Assembly (NCBI RefSeq): GCF_009295725.1
Contig: NZ_WHJC01000004.1
Span: 1-45,039, forward strand
DNA length: 45,039 nucleotides
Source: Clostridium tarantellae
Lineage (GTDB): Bacteria; Bacillota; Clostridia; Clostridiales; Clostridiaceae
Direction: 5' to 3'
Numbering within the stretch: the first letter of the stretch is position 1; every line of letters begins with the position of its first letter. Of this stretch, positions 9,631 through 20,023 are shown in pieces. The notes below the pieces were generated by a model. The model was not told the DNA's origin, did no database searches, and saw only the letters and a program-made list of their open reading frames with translations. The translations under genes were made by a program, and so were the position numbers.

Positions 9631-9643
9631 GAGGAATTTTTGT

Positions 9644-10135
9644 ATGAAGGTATGTGGAAAAGTTTTTAAATATGGAGATAATGTGGATACTGATGTAATT
9701 ATTCCAGCTAGATATTTAAATACATCAGATGAAAAAGAATTAGCAATGCATTGTATGGAGGATATAGATCTTAACTTTTCTAAAAATGTACAAGAGGGAG
9801 ATATTATTGTAGCAAAAAAAAATTTTGGATGTGGTTCTTCAAGGGAACATGCACCTATTGCTATAAAAGCAAGTGGTATAAGCTGTGTTATAAGTAGTTC
9901 ATTTGCAAGAATATTTTATAGAAATGCTATAAATATAGGATTACCAATAATAGAGTGTGATGAAGCTGTACAAGAAATAGATGAAGGTGATGAAGTTTTA
10001 GTAGATTTTTTAACAGGAATAATAAAAAACATTACTAAAAATAAAGAGTTTAAAGGAGACGCTTTTCCGAGTTTTATGCAAGAAATTATAAATTCAGGTG
10101 GATTGATTAAAAAAATAAAACAAGAGTTTAAATAA
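9644..10135 (+). CDS. leuD: 3-Isopropylmalate dehydratase small subunit
   Basis: A 163-residue swivel-domain partner of LeuC. It opens with [20 protein letters not shown] and carries the substrate-binding loop [12 protein letters not shown], both diagnostic of the short LeuD class. Length is as expected for that class (about 160-170). The start is ATG 9644 behind GGAGGAATTTT (9631-9640); an in-frame start at 9608 lies inside leuC and lacks a ribosome site. It is tightly coupled to leuC (13-nt gap) and followed after 30 bases by leuB. Confidence 0.95.
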   Translation: MKVCGKVFKYGDNVDTDVIIPARYLNTSDEKELAMHCMEDIDLNFSKNVQEGDIIVAKKNFGCGSSREHAPIAIKASGISCVISSSFARIFYRNAINIGLPIIECDEAVQEIDEGDEVLVDFLTGIIKNITKNKEFKGDAFPSFMQEIINSGGLIKKIKQEFK

Positions 10136-10165
10136 TTTAATGTTTTATATAAAGGGGAGATTTTT

Positions 10166-11251
10166 TTGAATTTTAAAATAGGTGTTATTAAAGGTGATGG
10201 AATAGGACCAGAAGTAGTAGATTCTGCATTAAAGATATTAGATAAGATTGGTGAAAAATATGGACATTTATTTAGATATGATTATGCATTAGCTGGAGGG
10301 TGTGCCATAGATAAGTTTGGAGTAGCATTACCAAATGAAACTTTATCTTTATGTAAAAATTCAGATAGTGTCCTTTTGGGAGCAGTAGGTGGACCAAAAT
10401 GGGATAATACATCTGCTAATGTAAGACCAGAGCAAGCTTTGTTAGGGTTGAGAAGTGGATTAAATCTCTATTGTAATTTAAGACCAGCAGTAGTTTATAA
10501 ACCGCTTATAAAATCATCACCATTAAAAGAAAATATTATAGAAAATGGAATAGATATTTGTGTAGTTAGAGAGCTAACAGGAGGTATTTACTTTGGAGAT
10601 AGAAATAGTTTTTGTGAAGGCTTAGAAGAGTATGCTTGGGATACAGAAAAATATTCTACTAGTGAAATAAGAAGAATTGCAATAAAAGCTTTTGAACTTG
10701 CAAAAAAAAGAAGAAATAAAGTAACAAGTATTGATAAAGCAAATATTTTAGAGAGTTCAAGGTTGTGGAGAAAAACAGTTGAAGATGTAGCTAAAGATTA
10801 TAAAGGTGTAGAGTTAAATCATATGTATATTGATAATGCAGCTATGCAACTTATTAGAAATCCTAATGAATTTGATGTTATTTTAACTAGCAATATGTTT
10901 GGAGATATATTATCTGATGAAGCATCAATGATTACAGGCTCTATAGGTATGCTACCATCAGCATCTTTAGGAAAAGGAAATTTTGGATTATATGAACCTA
11001 TACATGGAAGTGCCCCTGATTTAGTTGGAAAAGGAATTTGTAATCCTTTAGCAACAATACTTTCAGTGGCTATGATGTTAAGATATAGTTTTAATTTAAT
11101 AGAAGAATCTAATACTTTGGAAAAGTCTGTGATTAAAGTTTTAGAAAAAAATTATAGGACTGCTGATATTATGAGTGAAAATATGATTTGGGTTGGCACT
11201 GATGAAATAACTAATTTAGTTATAGATGCTTTTATGAAAGATGGTGATTAA
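10166..11251 (+). CDS. leuB: 3-Isopropylmalate dehydrogenase
   Basis: A 361-residue NAD-dependent beta-decarboxylating dehydrogenase giving 2-ketoisocaproate precursor in leucine synthesis, and probably oxidising 2-methylmalate to 2-ketobutyrate in the citramalate route. Signatures are [18 protein letters not shown] at the N-terminus, [14 protein letters not shown], the catalytic Lys/Asp segments ([10 protein letters not shown]; the [12 protein letters not shown] metal site) and the NAD-binding [10 protein letters not shown]. Full length. The start is TTG 10166 behind AAAGGGGAG (10151-10159); no in-frame ATG is available near the conserved N-terminus. The 3' end abuts ilvD. Confidence 0.95.
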   Translation: MNFKIGVIKGDGIGPEVVDSALKILDKIGEKYGHLFRYDYALAGGCAIDKFGVALPNETLSLCKNSDSVLLGAVGGPKWDNTSANVRPEQALLGLRSGLNLYCNLRPAVVYKPLIKSSPLKENIIENGIDICVVRELTGGIYFGDRNSFCEGLEEYAWDTEKYSTSEIRRIAIKAFELAKKRRNKVTSIDKANILESSRLWRKTVEDVAKDYKGVELNHMYIDNAAMQLIRNPNEFDVILTSNMFGDILSDEASMITGSIGMLPSASLGKGNFGLYEPIHGSAPDLVGKGICNPLATILSVAMMLRYSFNLIEESNTLEKSVIKVLEKNYRTADIMSENMIWVGTDEITNLVIDAFMKDGD

Positions 11252-11252
11252 G

Positions 11253-12908
11253 TTGAAAAGTGATGTAATAAAAAAAGGAGTTACAAAAGCACCTCATAGG
11301 TCTTTATTAAAGGCTACTGGTTTAAGTGAAGAAGAAATAAATAGACCTTTAATTGGAGTAGTAACATCTCAAAATGATATTATTCCAGGTCATATAAATT
11401 TAGATAAAATTGTTGAAGGTGTAAAGAAAGGAATATTAATAGGGGGAGGTACCCCATTAGTTTTCCCAGTTATAGGAGTATGTGACGGTATTGCTATGGG
11501 ACATGAAGGAATGAGATATTCTTTAGCAAGTAGAGAAATAATTGCTGATTCAGTAGAGTGTATGGCAAAAGCACATGCATTAGATGGATTAGTTTTAATT
11601 CCTAATTGTGATAAGATTGTCCCTGGAGTTTTAATGGGAGCATTGAGAGTGAATATACCAACGGTTGTAGTTTCGGGTGGACCTATGTTAGCTGGAGAAT
11701 TTAAAGGGAAAAAATGTAGTTTATCTACAGTGTTTGAAGGCGTTGGAGCTTTTGAGTCAGGAAAAATTACTATAGATGAATTAATAGAGCTTGAGAATAA
11801 AGCTTGTCCAACTTGTGGTTCTTGCTCAGGGATGTTTACGGCTAATTCTATGAATTGTTTATGTGAAAGTTTAGGAATAGCTTTACCGGGAAATGGAACT
11901 ATTCCAGCGGTTTATTCAGAAAGAATATTATTAGCTAAAAAAGCAGGAATATCAGTAATGAATTTAATAAAAAAAGATATAAAATCTAGAGATATTATAA
12001 ATGAAGAAAGTATAAAAAATGCATTAGCTGTTGATATGGCTTTAGGTTGTTCAAGCAATAGTGTATTACATTTAACAGCTATTGCCAAAGAAGCAAAATT
12101 TAATTTGGATTTAGATATAATAAATGAAATAAGTATGAATACTCCAAATATATGTAAATTAGCACCCGTTGGAATTAATCATATTGAAGATTTATATAAA
12201 GCTGGTGGTGTTCAAGGTGTTATGAAAGAGCTTTCTAAAATAAATGTATTAAATTTAGATTGTATAACTTGTACTGGAGAAATACAGAAAGTTAATTTAG
12301 AAAATGTAAAAGTTAAAGATAATAATATTATTAAAAGTGTAAGAGAACCATATAGCAATACTGGAGGAATTGCTATATTGAGAGGTAATTTAGCAAAAGA
12401 TGGAGCAGTAGTTAAAAAATCAGCAGTTCTTAAAGAGATGATGGTATATGAAGGATATGCAAGAGTATTTAATTCTGAAGAAGAATCTATAAAAGCTATT
12501 TTAGCAGGAAAAATAAATTCTGGTGATGTAGTGGTTATAAGATATGAAGGTCCAAAAGGTGGTCCAGGTATGCCAGAAATGTTAACTCCAACTTCAGCTA
12601 TTGCTGGAATGGGATTAGATAGTCAGGTTGCATTAATAACTGATGGAAGATTTTCAGGAGCTACTAGAGGGGCTGCTATTGGTCATATTTCACCAGAGGC
12701 GGCGGATGGTGGAGTAATAGCTTTAGTTGAAGAGGGCGATAAAATTTTCATAGACATTCCAAATGGTATATTAGAATTAAAGGTATGTGAGGAAGAGTTA
12801 AAGAATAGGAAAATAGCATTAAAACCTTTTGTGCCAAAGGTTAAAGATGGTTATCTTTATAGATATTCTAAATTAGTATCTTCAGCGGCTGAAGGAGCTG
12901 TCTTATAA
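11253..12908 (+). CDS. ilvD: Dihydroxyacid dehydratase
   Basis: A 551-residue Fe-S dehydratase converting dihydroxyacids to 2-ketoisovalerate and 2-keto-3-methylvalerate. The N-terminus [20 protein letters not shown] matches the family start. Cluster cysteines are C119 (PNCDK) and the [17 protein letters not shown] motif (C185, C188, C191). The C-terminus includes [13 protein letters not shown] and the [10 protein letters not shown] loop. I prefer TTG 11253, one base after the leuB stop, because it gives the usual family N-terminus. An in-frame ATG at 11241 overlaps leuB by 11 bases and would add four residues. Either way translation is coupled to leuB. Confidence 0.93.
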   Translation: MKSDVIKKGVTKAPHRSLLKATGLSEEEINRPLIGVVTSQNDIIPGHINLDKIVEGVKKGILIGGGTPLVFPVIGVCDGIAMGHEGMRYSLASREIIADSVECMAKAHALDGLVLIPNCDKIVPGVLMGALRVNIPTVVVSGGPMLAGEFKGKKCSLSTVFEGVGAFESGKITIDELIELENKACPTCGSCSGMFTANSMNCLCESLGIALPGNGTIPAVYSERILLAKKAGISVMNLIKKDIKSRDIINEESIKNALAVDMALGCSSNSVLHLTAIAKEAKFNLDLDIINEISMNTPNICKLAPVGINHIEDLYKAGGVQGVMKELSKINVLNLDCITCTGEIQKVNLENVKVKDNNIIKSVREPYSNTGGIAILRGNLAKDGAVVKKSAVLKEMMVYEGYARVFNSEEESIKAILAGKINSGDVVVIRYEGPKGGPGMPEMLTPTSAIAGMGLDSQVALITDGRFSGATRGAAIGHISPEAADGGVIALVEEGDKIFIDIPNGILELKVCEEELKNRKIALKPFVPKVKDGYLYRYSKLVSSAAEGAVL

Positions 12909-12982
12909 GATGCTTTAAAAAAATAGATGTGAAAGGGTGTGCATTAGCAATAGTGAAATAATAAATAAAGAGGGGTGAGAAT

Positions 12983-14662
12983 ATGATCTTAAATGGTTCA
13001 GAAATTTTAATTGAATCTTTGTTAGAGCATAATGTAGATACTATATTTGGTTATCCAGGAGGAGCTGTTTTAAATATTTATGATGTTTTATATAAATACA
13101 AAGATAAGATTCATCATGTTTTAACAGCCCATGAGCAAGGAGCTGCTCATGCGGCTGATGGATATGCTAGATCTACTGGAAAGGTTGGAGTATGTTTAGC
13201 CACATCAGGACCAGGAGCAACAAATTTAGTCACAGGAATAGCTACAGCCTATATGGATTCTATACCTTTAATTGCTATAACAGGTAATGTTCCAAGAGAA
13301 TTATTAGGAAAAGATAGTTTTCAAGAAGTTGATATTGCTGGAATAACTATGCCAATTACAAAGCATAATTATATTGTTGACAATATAGAAAAATTACAAC
13401 ATACAATTATAGAAGCATTTTATATAGCTCAAAGTGGCAGACCAGGACCTGTGCTCATAGATATACCTAAGGATGTAACAATGTCAAAGTGTGAATATAA
13501 GAGGATTTCCCCTAAAATTGTAAAAAGAAAGTTTAAATATATAACAGAAAATTCTTTGGACAAAGTTGCTAAATTAATAAATACCAGTGAAAGACCATTT
13601 ATTTATGTTGGTGGTGGAGTAATATCAGCGGGAGCATCTAATGAACTTGAAAAATTATCAGAAAAGATAGGTGCTCCTACAGCAGCTTCTTTAATGGGCA
13701 TTACAGCTTGTTCATGGGAAAATAAATTTTTTACCGGAATGATAGGAATGCATGGAACAAAAGCTTCAAATATTTTAGCAACAAAAAGTGATTTAATAAT
13801 TTGTATTGGTGCAAGATTTAGTGACAGAGTTATAAGTAATAGGAAACATATTGAAAATGCTAAAATAATTCATTTAGATGTAGATCCAGCAGAAATTAAT
13901 AAAAATTTAAAATCAGATGAATATATAATTGGTGATATTAAAGTAATTTTAAATAAATTAATGCCTTTGTTAGATGACAAAAAAAATCAGCAATGGATAA
14001 GAAAAATATATGAATTAAAGCAAATAAATAATAAAACTAATAAAGAACAATTAGAAATGGAAGGACTATTTAATTACTTAAATAAATTAACGAAGGGTGA
14101 ATGTATTTTGGTAACGGATGTAGGGCAACATCAAATGTGGACAGCTTTACATTATAAGTTTAAATACCCTAGAAGTTTTATAACTTCAGGTGGACTTGGA
14201 ACTATGGGATTTGGAGTGGGTGCCGCTATAGGAGCACAGTTAGCTAATAAAAACAAAAGAGTTATTTTAATAACCGGAGATGGAAGTTTTGGTATGAATT
14301 GTAATGAAATGGCTACTATAGCAAGTAATAAATTACCTATAAAAATAATAGTTATAAATAACAATGCTTTAGGAATGGTTAGGCAATGGCAAACTCTTTT
14401 TTATAATGAACGATATTCACAAACTACTTTAAATAGAAATACAGACTTTGTTAAATTAGCAGAAGCTTTTGGTATAAAAGCTTATAGAATTAATGGAAGA
14501 GAAGATTTTGAAGACATACTGAAAGAAGCTTTATATTCTAATGAAAGTACCTTAATAGATTTTTGCATACATGAAAATATTAAAGTATTTCCTATGGTAG
14601 CACCAGGAAACTCTTTAGATGATATTATTTTATATGATATTAAGGAGGAGTTGTATGAGTAG
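12983..14662 (+). CDS. ilvB: Acetolactate synthase catalytic (large) subunit
   Basis: A 559-residue thiamine-diphosphate enzyme making 2-acetolactate or 2-aceto-2-hydroxybutyrate. The N-terminal PYR domain has FGYPGGAVLNIYD and the catalytic-glutamate segment AHEQGAAHAADGYAR. The central FAD-binding domain spans about 190-330. The C-terminal PP domain has the TPP/Mg motif GDGSFGMN with NNNALGMVRQWQ. This set, with the FAD domain intact and an ilvN in the operon, indicates the anabolic enzyme rather than catabolic AlsS. The start is ATG 12983 behind GAGGGGTGAG. The 3' end overlaps leuA by 8 bases. Confidence 0.95.
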   Translation: MILNGSEILIESLLEHNVDTIFGYPGGAVLNIYDVLYKYKDKIHHVLTAHEQGAAHAADGYARSTGKVGVCLATSGPGATNLVTGIATAYMDSIPLIAITGNVPRELLGKDSFQEVDIAGITMPITKHNYIVDNIEKLQHTIIEAFYIAQSGRPGPVLIDIPKDVTMSKCEYKRISPKIVKRKFKYITENSLDKVAKLINTSERPFIYVGGGVISAGASNELEKLSEKIGAPTAASLMGITACSWENKFFTGMIGMHGTKASNILATKSDLIICIGARFSDRVISNRKHIENAKIIHLDVDPAEINKNLKSDEYIIGDIKVILNKLMPLLDDKKNQQWIRKIYELKQINNKTNKEQLEMEGLFNYLNKLTKGECILVTDVGQHQMWTALHYKFKYPRSFITSGGLGTMGFGVGAAIGAQLANKNKRVILITGDGSFGMNCNEMATIASNKLPIKIIVINNNALGMVRQWQTLFYNERYSQTTLNRNTDFVKLAEAFGIKAYRINGREDFEDILKEALYSNESTLIDFCIHENIKVFPMVAPGNSLDDIILYDIKEELYE

Positions 14663-16169
14663 AAGAATAAAGATTTTTGATACAACCTTAAGAGATGGAG
14701 AACAATCACCTGGAGTAAATTTAAATATTAAAGAAAAATTAATAATAGCTAAAAAATTAGAAGGATTAAAAGTAGATGTCATAGAAGCAGGTTTTCCTAT
14801 GGCATCAAAAGGTGATTTTGAATCTGTACTTAAAATATCACAAGAAATAAAAGAGTCTACCATAGCAGCTTTGTGTAGAGCAGTAAAAAAAGATATAGAT
14901 TTAGCCTATGAGTCTATAAAAAATTCAAATAGTGGAAGAATTCATACATTTATAGCCACTTCTCCTATTCATATGAAATATAAATTAAATATGAGTGAAG
15001 ATCAAGTAATAGAAAATGCAATAGAAGCAGTTAAATATAGTAAGAAATTTTGTAATGATGTTGAATTTTCAGCAGAAGATGCTTATAGAAGTAATATAAA
15101 ATTTTTAATTAAGATATTTGAAGAGGTTATAAAGGCTGGTGCTACGGTAATAAATATTCCAGATACTGTTGGTTATGCTATACCTAAATTTTATGGGGAT
15201 TTTATAAAAGAAATAATTAGTAATACAAAAGGTATTGAAAATGTTGATGTTTCAGTGCATTGTCATAATGATTTAGGTATGGCAACAGCAAATTCTATAG
15301 AAGGAATTTTATCAGGAGCTTCTCAAATAGAGTGTGCTATTAATGGATTAGGTGAAAGAGCAGGTAATACCGCTTTAGAAGAAGTAGTAATGGCAATAGA
15401 AACTAGAAAAAAAGATTTAAATATTTATACAGCTGTAAATACAAAGGGAATATGGGGTATTTCCAAAGCTATTTCTAGTATAACAGGAATACAAGTACAA
15501 CCTAATAAAGCTATAGTAGGAGAAAATGCTTTTGTTCATGAATCAGGAATTCATCAAGATGGTGTGTTAAAAGAAAAATCCACATATGAAATAGTAACAC
15601 CTGAATCTATTGGAAAAATAAATAATAATAACTTAGTTTTAGGTAAGCATTCTGGTAGACATGCTTTTGATAATTATTTAAGAAATAATGGCATTACGCT
15701 TTCAGCAGAAGAATTAGAAGAAGCTTTTTTAAAATTTAAAAAAATGACAGATAAAAAGAAAAATATTAGTTATAAGGAAATTGAAGCTATAGTTAATAGT
15801 AATACAACTGATTTAAAAGAAACTTATAAATTGATTTCTTATCAAGTTTATAGTGGAAATAAAATGATTTGTACAACTACAGTGGAAATAGAAAAAAATA
15901 ATAAAATATTAATAGAAAGTGCTGTTGGTGATGGTCCAGTTTCTTCAGCTTTTAAAGCTATTGAAAGAACTATAGGTAAAAAGGTTAGATTAAAAGATTA
16001 TTCTATAAAATCTATTACAGATGGTGATGACTCTTTAGGAGAAGTTATAGTTAAGATAGAAGAAAATAATAAAATTTTTGTTGGAAGTTCATTATCAGGC
16101 GATGTTATGGAAGCTAGTATTAATGCATTTATTAATGCAATTAATAAAATGATAGATAGTTTAAATTAA
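14655..16169 (+). CDS. leuA: 2-Isopropylmalate synthase
   Basis: A 504-residue DRE-TIM acyltransferase condensing 2-ketoisovalerate with acetyl-CoA, the first committed leucine step. The catalytic loop is FDTTLRDGEQSPG (residues 8-20) with the EQSPG form of true LeuA. HCHNDLGMATANS lies near residue 202 and NGLGERAGN near 230. The C-terminal LeuA dimer/allosteric domain, with AVGDGPVSSAFKAI, is complete, so leucine feedback is expected. The start is ATG 14655 behind AAGGAGGAG (14642-14650), inside the end of ilvB (8-base overlap, translational coupling). An in-frame start at 14619 lies within ilvB and is rejected. Confidence 0.95.
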   Translation: MSRRIKIFDTTLRDGEQSPGVNLNIKEKLIIAKKLEGLKVDVIEAGFPMASKGDFESVLKISQEIKESTIAALCRAVKKDIDLAYESIKNSNSGRIHTFIATSPIHMKYKLNMSEDQVIENAIEAVKYSKKFCNDVEFSAEDAYRSNIKFLIKIFEEVIKAGATVINIPDTVGYAIPKFYGDFIKEIISNTKGIENVDVSVHCHNDLGMATANSIEGILSGASQIECAINGLGERAGNTALEEVVMAIETRKKDLNIYTAVNTKGIWGISKAISSITGIQVQPNKAIVGENAFVHESGIHQDGVLKEKSTYEIVTPESIGKINNNNLVLGKHSGRHAFDNYLRNNGITLSAEELEEAFLKFKKMTDKKKNISYKEIEAIVNSNTTDLKETYKLISYQVYSGNKMICTTTVEIEKNNKILIESAVGDGPVSSAFKAIERTIGKKVRLKDYSIKSITDGDDSLGEVIVKIEENNKIFVGSSLSGDVMEASINAFINAINKMIDSLN

Positions 16170-16204
16170 AAAATATATATAATTAAGAAATTTGTAATAA
16201 TTAA

Positions 16205-17218
<1,014 letters not shown>

Positions 17219-17229
17219 TAATATATAAG

Positions 17230-17264
17230 TGACTCACTAAAAATGCTTATTTTTAGCTGAGTCA
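17230..17264 (+). terminator. Terminator hairpin of the ilv-leu operon
   Basis: TGACTCACTAAAAAT (17230-17244), loop GCTT, then ATTTTTAG and TGAGTCA (17249-17264) with a single bulged C. The stem is about 15 bp. The T run after it is short (TTTC), so termination may be incomplete, but the hairpin lies 11 bases after the ilvC stop. Confidence 0.75.
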
Positions 17265-17365
17265 TTTCAATGAAATATTTTAATTGAAAAGTATAGCATT
17301 ATGTAAAATATATTCATCATTTCATAAGTAACAATAAATGTTAAAACTTTTGGCAGAAATAATTT

Positions 17366-17394
17366 TTGCAAAATTCTCTAACAATTGTTATAAT
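17366..17394 (+). promoter_or_regulatory. Sigma-A promoter for the glycosyltransferase gene
   Basis: TTGCAA (17366-17371), a 17-nt spacer and a perfect TATAAT (17389-17394), 32 bases before the start codon of the glycosyltransferase gene. Confidence 0.75.
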
Positions 17395-17426
17395 GTCAAG
17401 GGTAATTTTATTTTAGGAGTGAGATA

Positions 17427-18836
17427 ATGGAAAATTTTGAAAATTATGTATTTTGGATAAGTGCTGCTTTTCAAATTGGTGTTTTCTTAATAATGGTATA
17501 TTATTTGGTGATTTCTCTTTTTGGTTTTTACAAAAAGAAGGATAAAAAAATTTATAAGCCTGAAAAAAGGTTTGCTATGATAGTTGCTGCTCATAATGAG
17601 GAAGTAGTTATAGCAAATTTAGTTGAAAGCTTAAAACATTTAGATTATCCTAAAGAGTTATATGATATATTTGTAATTGCAGATAACTGTACTGATAATA
17701 CGGCAAAGATTGCAAGAGAAGCTGGAGCTAATGCTTTTGAAAGATTTAACAAAGAAAAGCGTGGAAAAGGTTTTGCTCTTGAGTGGATGTTTGATAAAAT
17801 ATTTAAAATGAAAACACATTATGATGCAATAGCTGTATTTGATGCAGATAATTTAGTTGATAAAGATTTCTTAAAAGAAATGAATAATAAAATGTGTGAG
17901 GGATATAAAGTTGTTCAAGGATATATTGATACAAAAAATCCACAAGATTCTTGGATAACAGAATCTTATGCAATAGCTTTTACCTCAGCAAATAGAATGA
18001 TCCAGTTAGCAAGAACTAACTTAGGATTATCTGCCCAAATAGGAGGAACAGGATTTGTTATTGATACTGCAACTCTTAAAGAGTTAGGATGGGGAGCAAC
18101 TTGTTTAACAGAAGATTTAGAGTTTAGCTGTAAATTAATATTAAACGGAGAAAAAGTTGGTTGGGCTCATGATGCTAAAATTTATGATGAAAAGCCTTTA
18201 ACTTTAAAAGCTTCTTGGGCACAAAGAAAAAGATGGATGCAAGGTTTTGCAGATGTAGCAACTAGATATGGTAAGAAATTATTTATAAAGGGCCTAAAGG
18301 AAAGAAATTGGGTAGCATTAGATTGTACTATATATGTTATGCAACCATTTATAACTATAGCTACAGGTGTGGCAGCGTTATTAACATTTGTTCAAATGAG
18401 AGCTGCAAATGGGTTAGGTATATTTGTTATAAGTTATTTATTTAATAATACTTTATGGCAAGCATTTTGTATATTCCAATTTTTATTAACGCCTTTAGTG
18501 TTGTTTTTAGATAAGAAAATGAGTTGGAAGTTATTTGTTATATTTACTTTATACTCATTAAATATTTTTATACAACCATATTTAATAAATGAATTAGGAA
18601 TAATTAATAATGCTTTATTATTAACAGTATTTAATATTTCATATGTAGGCTTATTCTTAATAGCAACTATATTATTATTAGGAAAAAGAAATTTCCAGAT
18701 ATTCTATAGATACTTAATTTATCCTATATATATATTAACTTGGATTCCAATAACTATACAAGGAATAATAAATAAGGATAAAAAAGAATGGTCTCATACT
18801 AAACATGTAAGACAAATAGGTATATATGAAGTATAA
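17427..18836 (+). CDS. Membrane-bound family 2 glycosyltransferase (processive type)
   Basis: A 469-residue protein with one N-terminal membrane helix (about 8-34), a cytosolic GT-A domain (about 45-290) and four or more C-terminal helices (about 300-440). The catalytic set is complete: D139-A-D141 for UDP-sugar and metal binding, E229-D230 in the TED motif as catalytic base, and Q266-R-K-R269-W270, the QxxRW signature of processive cellulose, chitin, hyaluronan and poly-GlcNAc synthases. The polymer cannot be read from sequence. It starts at ATG 17427 behind AGGAGTGAG and is monocistronic, with its own promoter and terminator. No deacetylase, cyclic-di-GMP PilZ domain or export partner is next to it. 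It may also be a lipid glycosyltransferase. Confidence 0.85.
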   Translation: MENFENYVFWISAAFQIGVFLIMVYYLVISLFGFYKKKDKKIYKPEKRFAMIVAAHNEEVVIANLVESLKHLDYPKELYDIFVIADNCTDNTAKIAREAGANAFERFNKEKRGKGFALEWMFDKIFKMKTHYDAIAVFDADNLVDKDFLKEMNNKMCEGYKVVQGYIDTKNPQDSWITESYAIAFTSANRMIQLARTNLGLSAQIGGTGFVIDTATLKELGWGATCLTEDLEFSCKLILNGEKVGWAHDAKIYDEKPLTLKASWAQRKRWMQGFADVATRYGKKLFIKGLKERNWVALDCTIYVMQPFITIATGVAALLTFVQMRAANGLGIFVISYLFNNTLWQAFCIFQFLLTPLVLFLDKKMSWKLFVIFTLYSLNIFIQPYLINELGIINNALLLTVFNISYVGLFLIATILLLGKRNFQIFYRYLIYPIYILTWIPITIQGIINKDKKEWSHTKHVRQIGIYEV

Positions 18837-18837
18837 T

Positions 18838-18865
18838 ATATAGGCGCCCAATAGGGCGTCTATAT
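18838..18865 (+). terminator. Terminator after the glycosyltransferase gene
   Basis: ATATAGGCGCCC (18838-18849), loop AATA, GGGCGTCTATAT (18854-18865), with one G-T pair, followed by TATTTTGT. It is unusually GC-rich for this window and starts two bases after the stop codon. Confidence 0.88.
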
Positions 18866-18905
18866 TATTTTGTACAAATTTAAAAGATAAATACAGAACT
18901 AACGT

Positions 18906-18934
18906 TTGACAATAAAATTTAAAGGAATTATACT
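18906..18934 (+). promoter_or_regulatory. Near-consensus sigma-A promoter for mnmH-parE-parC
   Basis: A perfect TTGACA (18906-18911), a 17-nt spacer and TATACT (18929-18934), one base from TATAAT. It lies 29 bases before the mnmH start and is the only strong promoter I see before the topoisomerase IV genes. Confidence 0.85.
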
Positions 18935-18963
18935 AATTTAGTAAATTGAAAGGTGGGAATCAT

Positions 18964-20019
18964 ATGTTTGGTACAATTACTTATGAAGAAATATATAAAA
19001 AAGAAAATGATTTTATATTTATAGATGTAAGAAGTCCTAAGGAAGCTAAAGAGGAGCCATTATTTGGTGCTATAAATATTCCAGTGTTATTAGATGATGA
19101 AAGAGATATTGTTGGTACTCTTTATGTTAGAGAAAGTGTAGAGGAAGCTAAAAAATCAGCAGTTAAATTTATTTCTAAAAGATTACCTGAAATTTTTGAG
19201 CAAATTCAAGATTTATATAAAAATAATAAAAATAAAAAGATAGTAATGTTTTGTGCTAGAGGTGGCATGAGAAGTGGTAGTTTATTTTCTTTATTAAATA
19301 GTTTGGGCTTTAAAGTTTTAAAATTAGAAGGTGGCTATAAAGCATATAGAGCATTTATTTCTAAGAAAATAGAAGAATTTTCACAGGAGATTAATTTTAT
19401 AGTTTTATATGGTAATACTGGAGTAGGAAAAACAGAGCTTTTATATAAACTAAAAGAAGATGGATTTAATACCTTAGATTTAGAAGGATGTGCAAATCAT
19501 AGAGGTTCTATACTTGGTGGCGTTGGATTAGGTTCTTGTCATACACAGAAAAAATTTGACTCTTTAGTTTATGAAGCTTTAAGAAAAAGAAATAATAACA
19601 TAGTTTTTGTTGAAGGTGAAAGTAGAAGAATAGGAAGAATTTTAATTCCAGAAGTTCTTTTTAATAAAATTTATAAAGGTGAAAAAGTTAGAATAAATTC
19701 AGATTATGAAGTTAGAGCTAAAAGATTAGTTAATGAATATACAGCTTTTGAAAATGTAAATATACAATTAGAAGAAGCTTTAAGTGTGTTAAAAAAACAT
19801 ATAAGTGAAGAAAATATAAATTATTATAAAAAATTAGTTAATGATGGCAATTATGAAGAAGTTGCCCTTGAACTAATGAAAAAATATTATGATCCAATGT
19901 ATGGAGTAAGTGCAAAAAAACATAATTTTAGAGAACAGTTGATAATTAATGATATGGAAACAGGAATGGAAGAGTTAAAAAGAATATATAATGAAGTTTC
20001 TAGGGAGGTAGTAAAATAA
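18964..20019 (+). CDS. mnmH: tRNA 2-selenouridine synthase MnmH (SelU)
   Basis: A 351-residue protein replacing sulfur by selenium at the 2-thiouridine of wobble U34 in some tRNAs, through a geranylated intermediate. The N-terminal rhodanese domain (about 1-130) carries the catalytic cysteine C97 in MFCARGGMRSGS. The C-terminal half has a P-loop GNTGVGKT (150-157) and the family block LDLEGCANHRGSILG. The start is ATG 18964 behind AAAGGTGGG; a start 18 bases upstream is inside the ribosome-site region. The stop is four bases before parE, so the two are co-translated or co-transcribed. Selenium use would need selD, which is not in this window. Confidence 0.9.
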   Translation: MFGTITYEEIYKKENDFIFIDVRSPKEAKEEPLFGAINIPVLLDDERDIVGTLYVRESVEEAKKSAVKFISKRLPEIFEQIQDLYKNNKNKKIVMFCARGGMRSGSLFSLLNSLGFKVLKLEGGYKAYRAFISKKIEEFSQEINFIVLYGNTGVGKTELLYKLKEDGFNTLDLEGCANHRGSILGGVGLGSCHTQKKFDSLVYEALRKRNNNIVFVEGESRRIGRILIPEVLFNKIYKGEKVRINSDYEVRAKRLVNEYTAFENVNIQLEEALSVLKKHISEENINYYKKLVNDGNYEEVALELMKKYYDPMYGVSAKKHNFREQLIINDMETGMEELKRIYNEVSREVVK

Positions 20020-20023
20020 TTTT

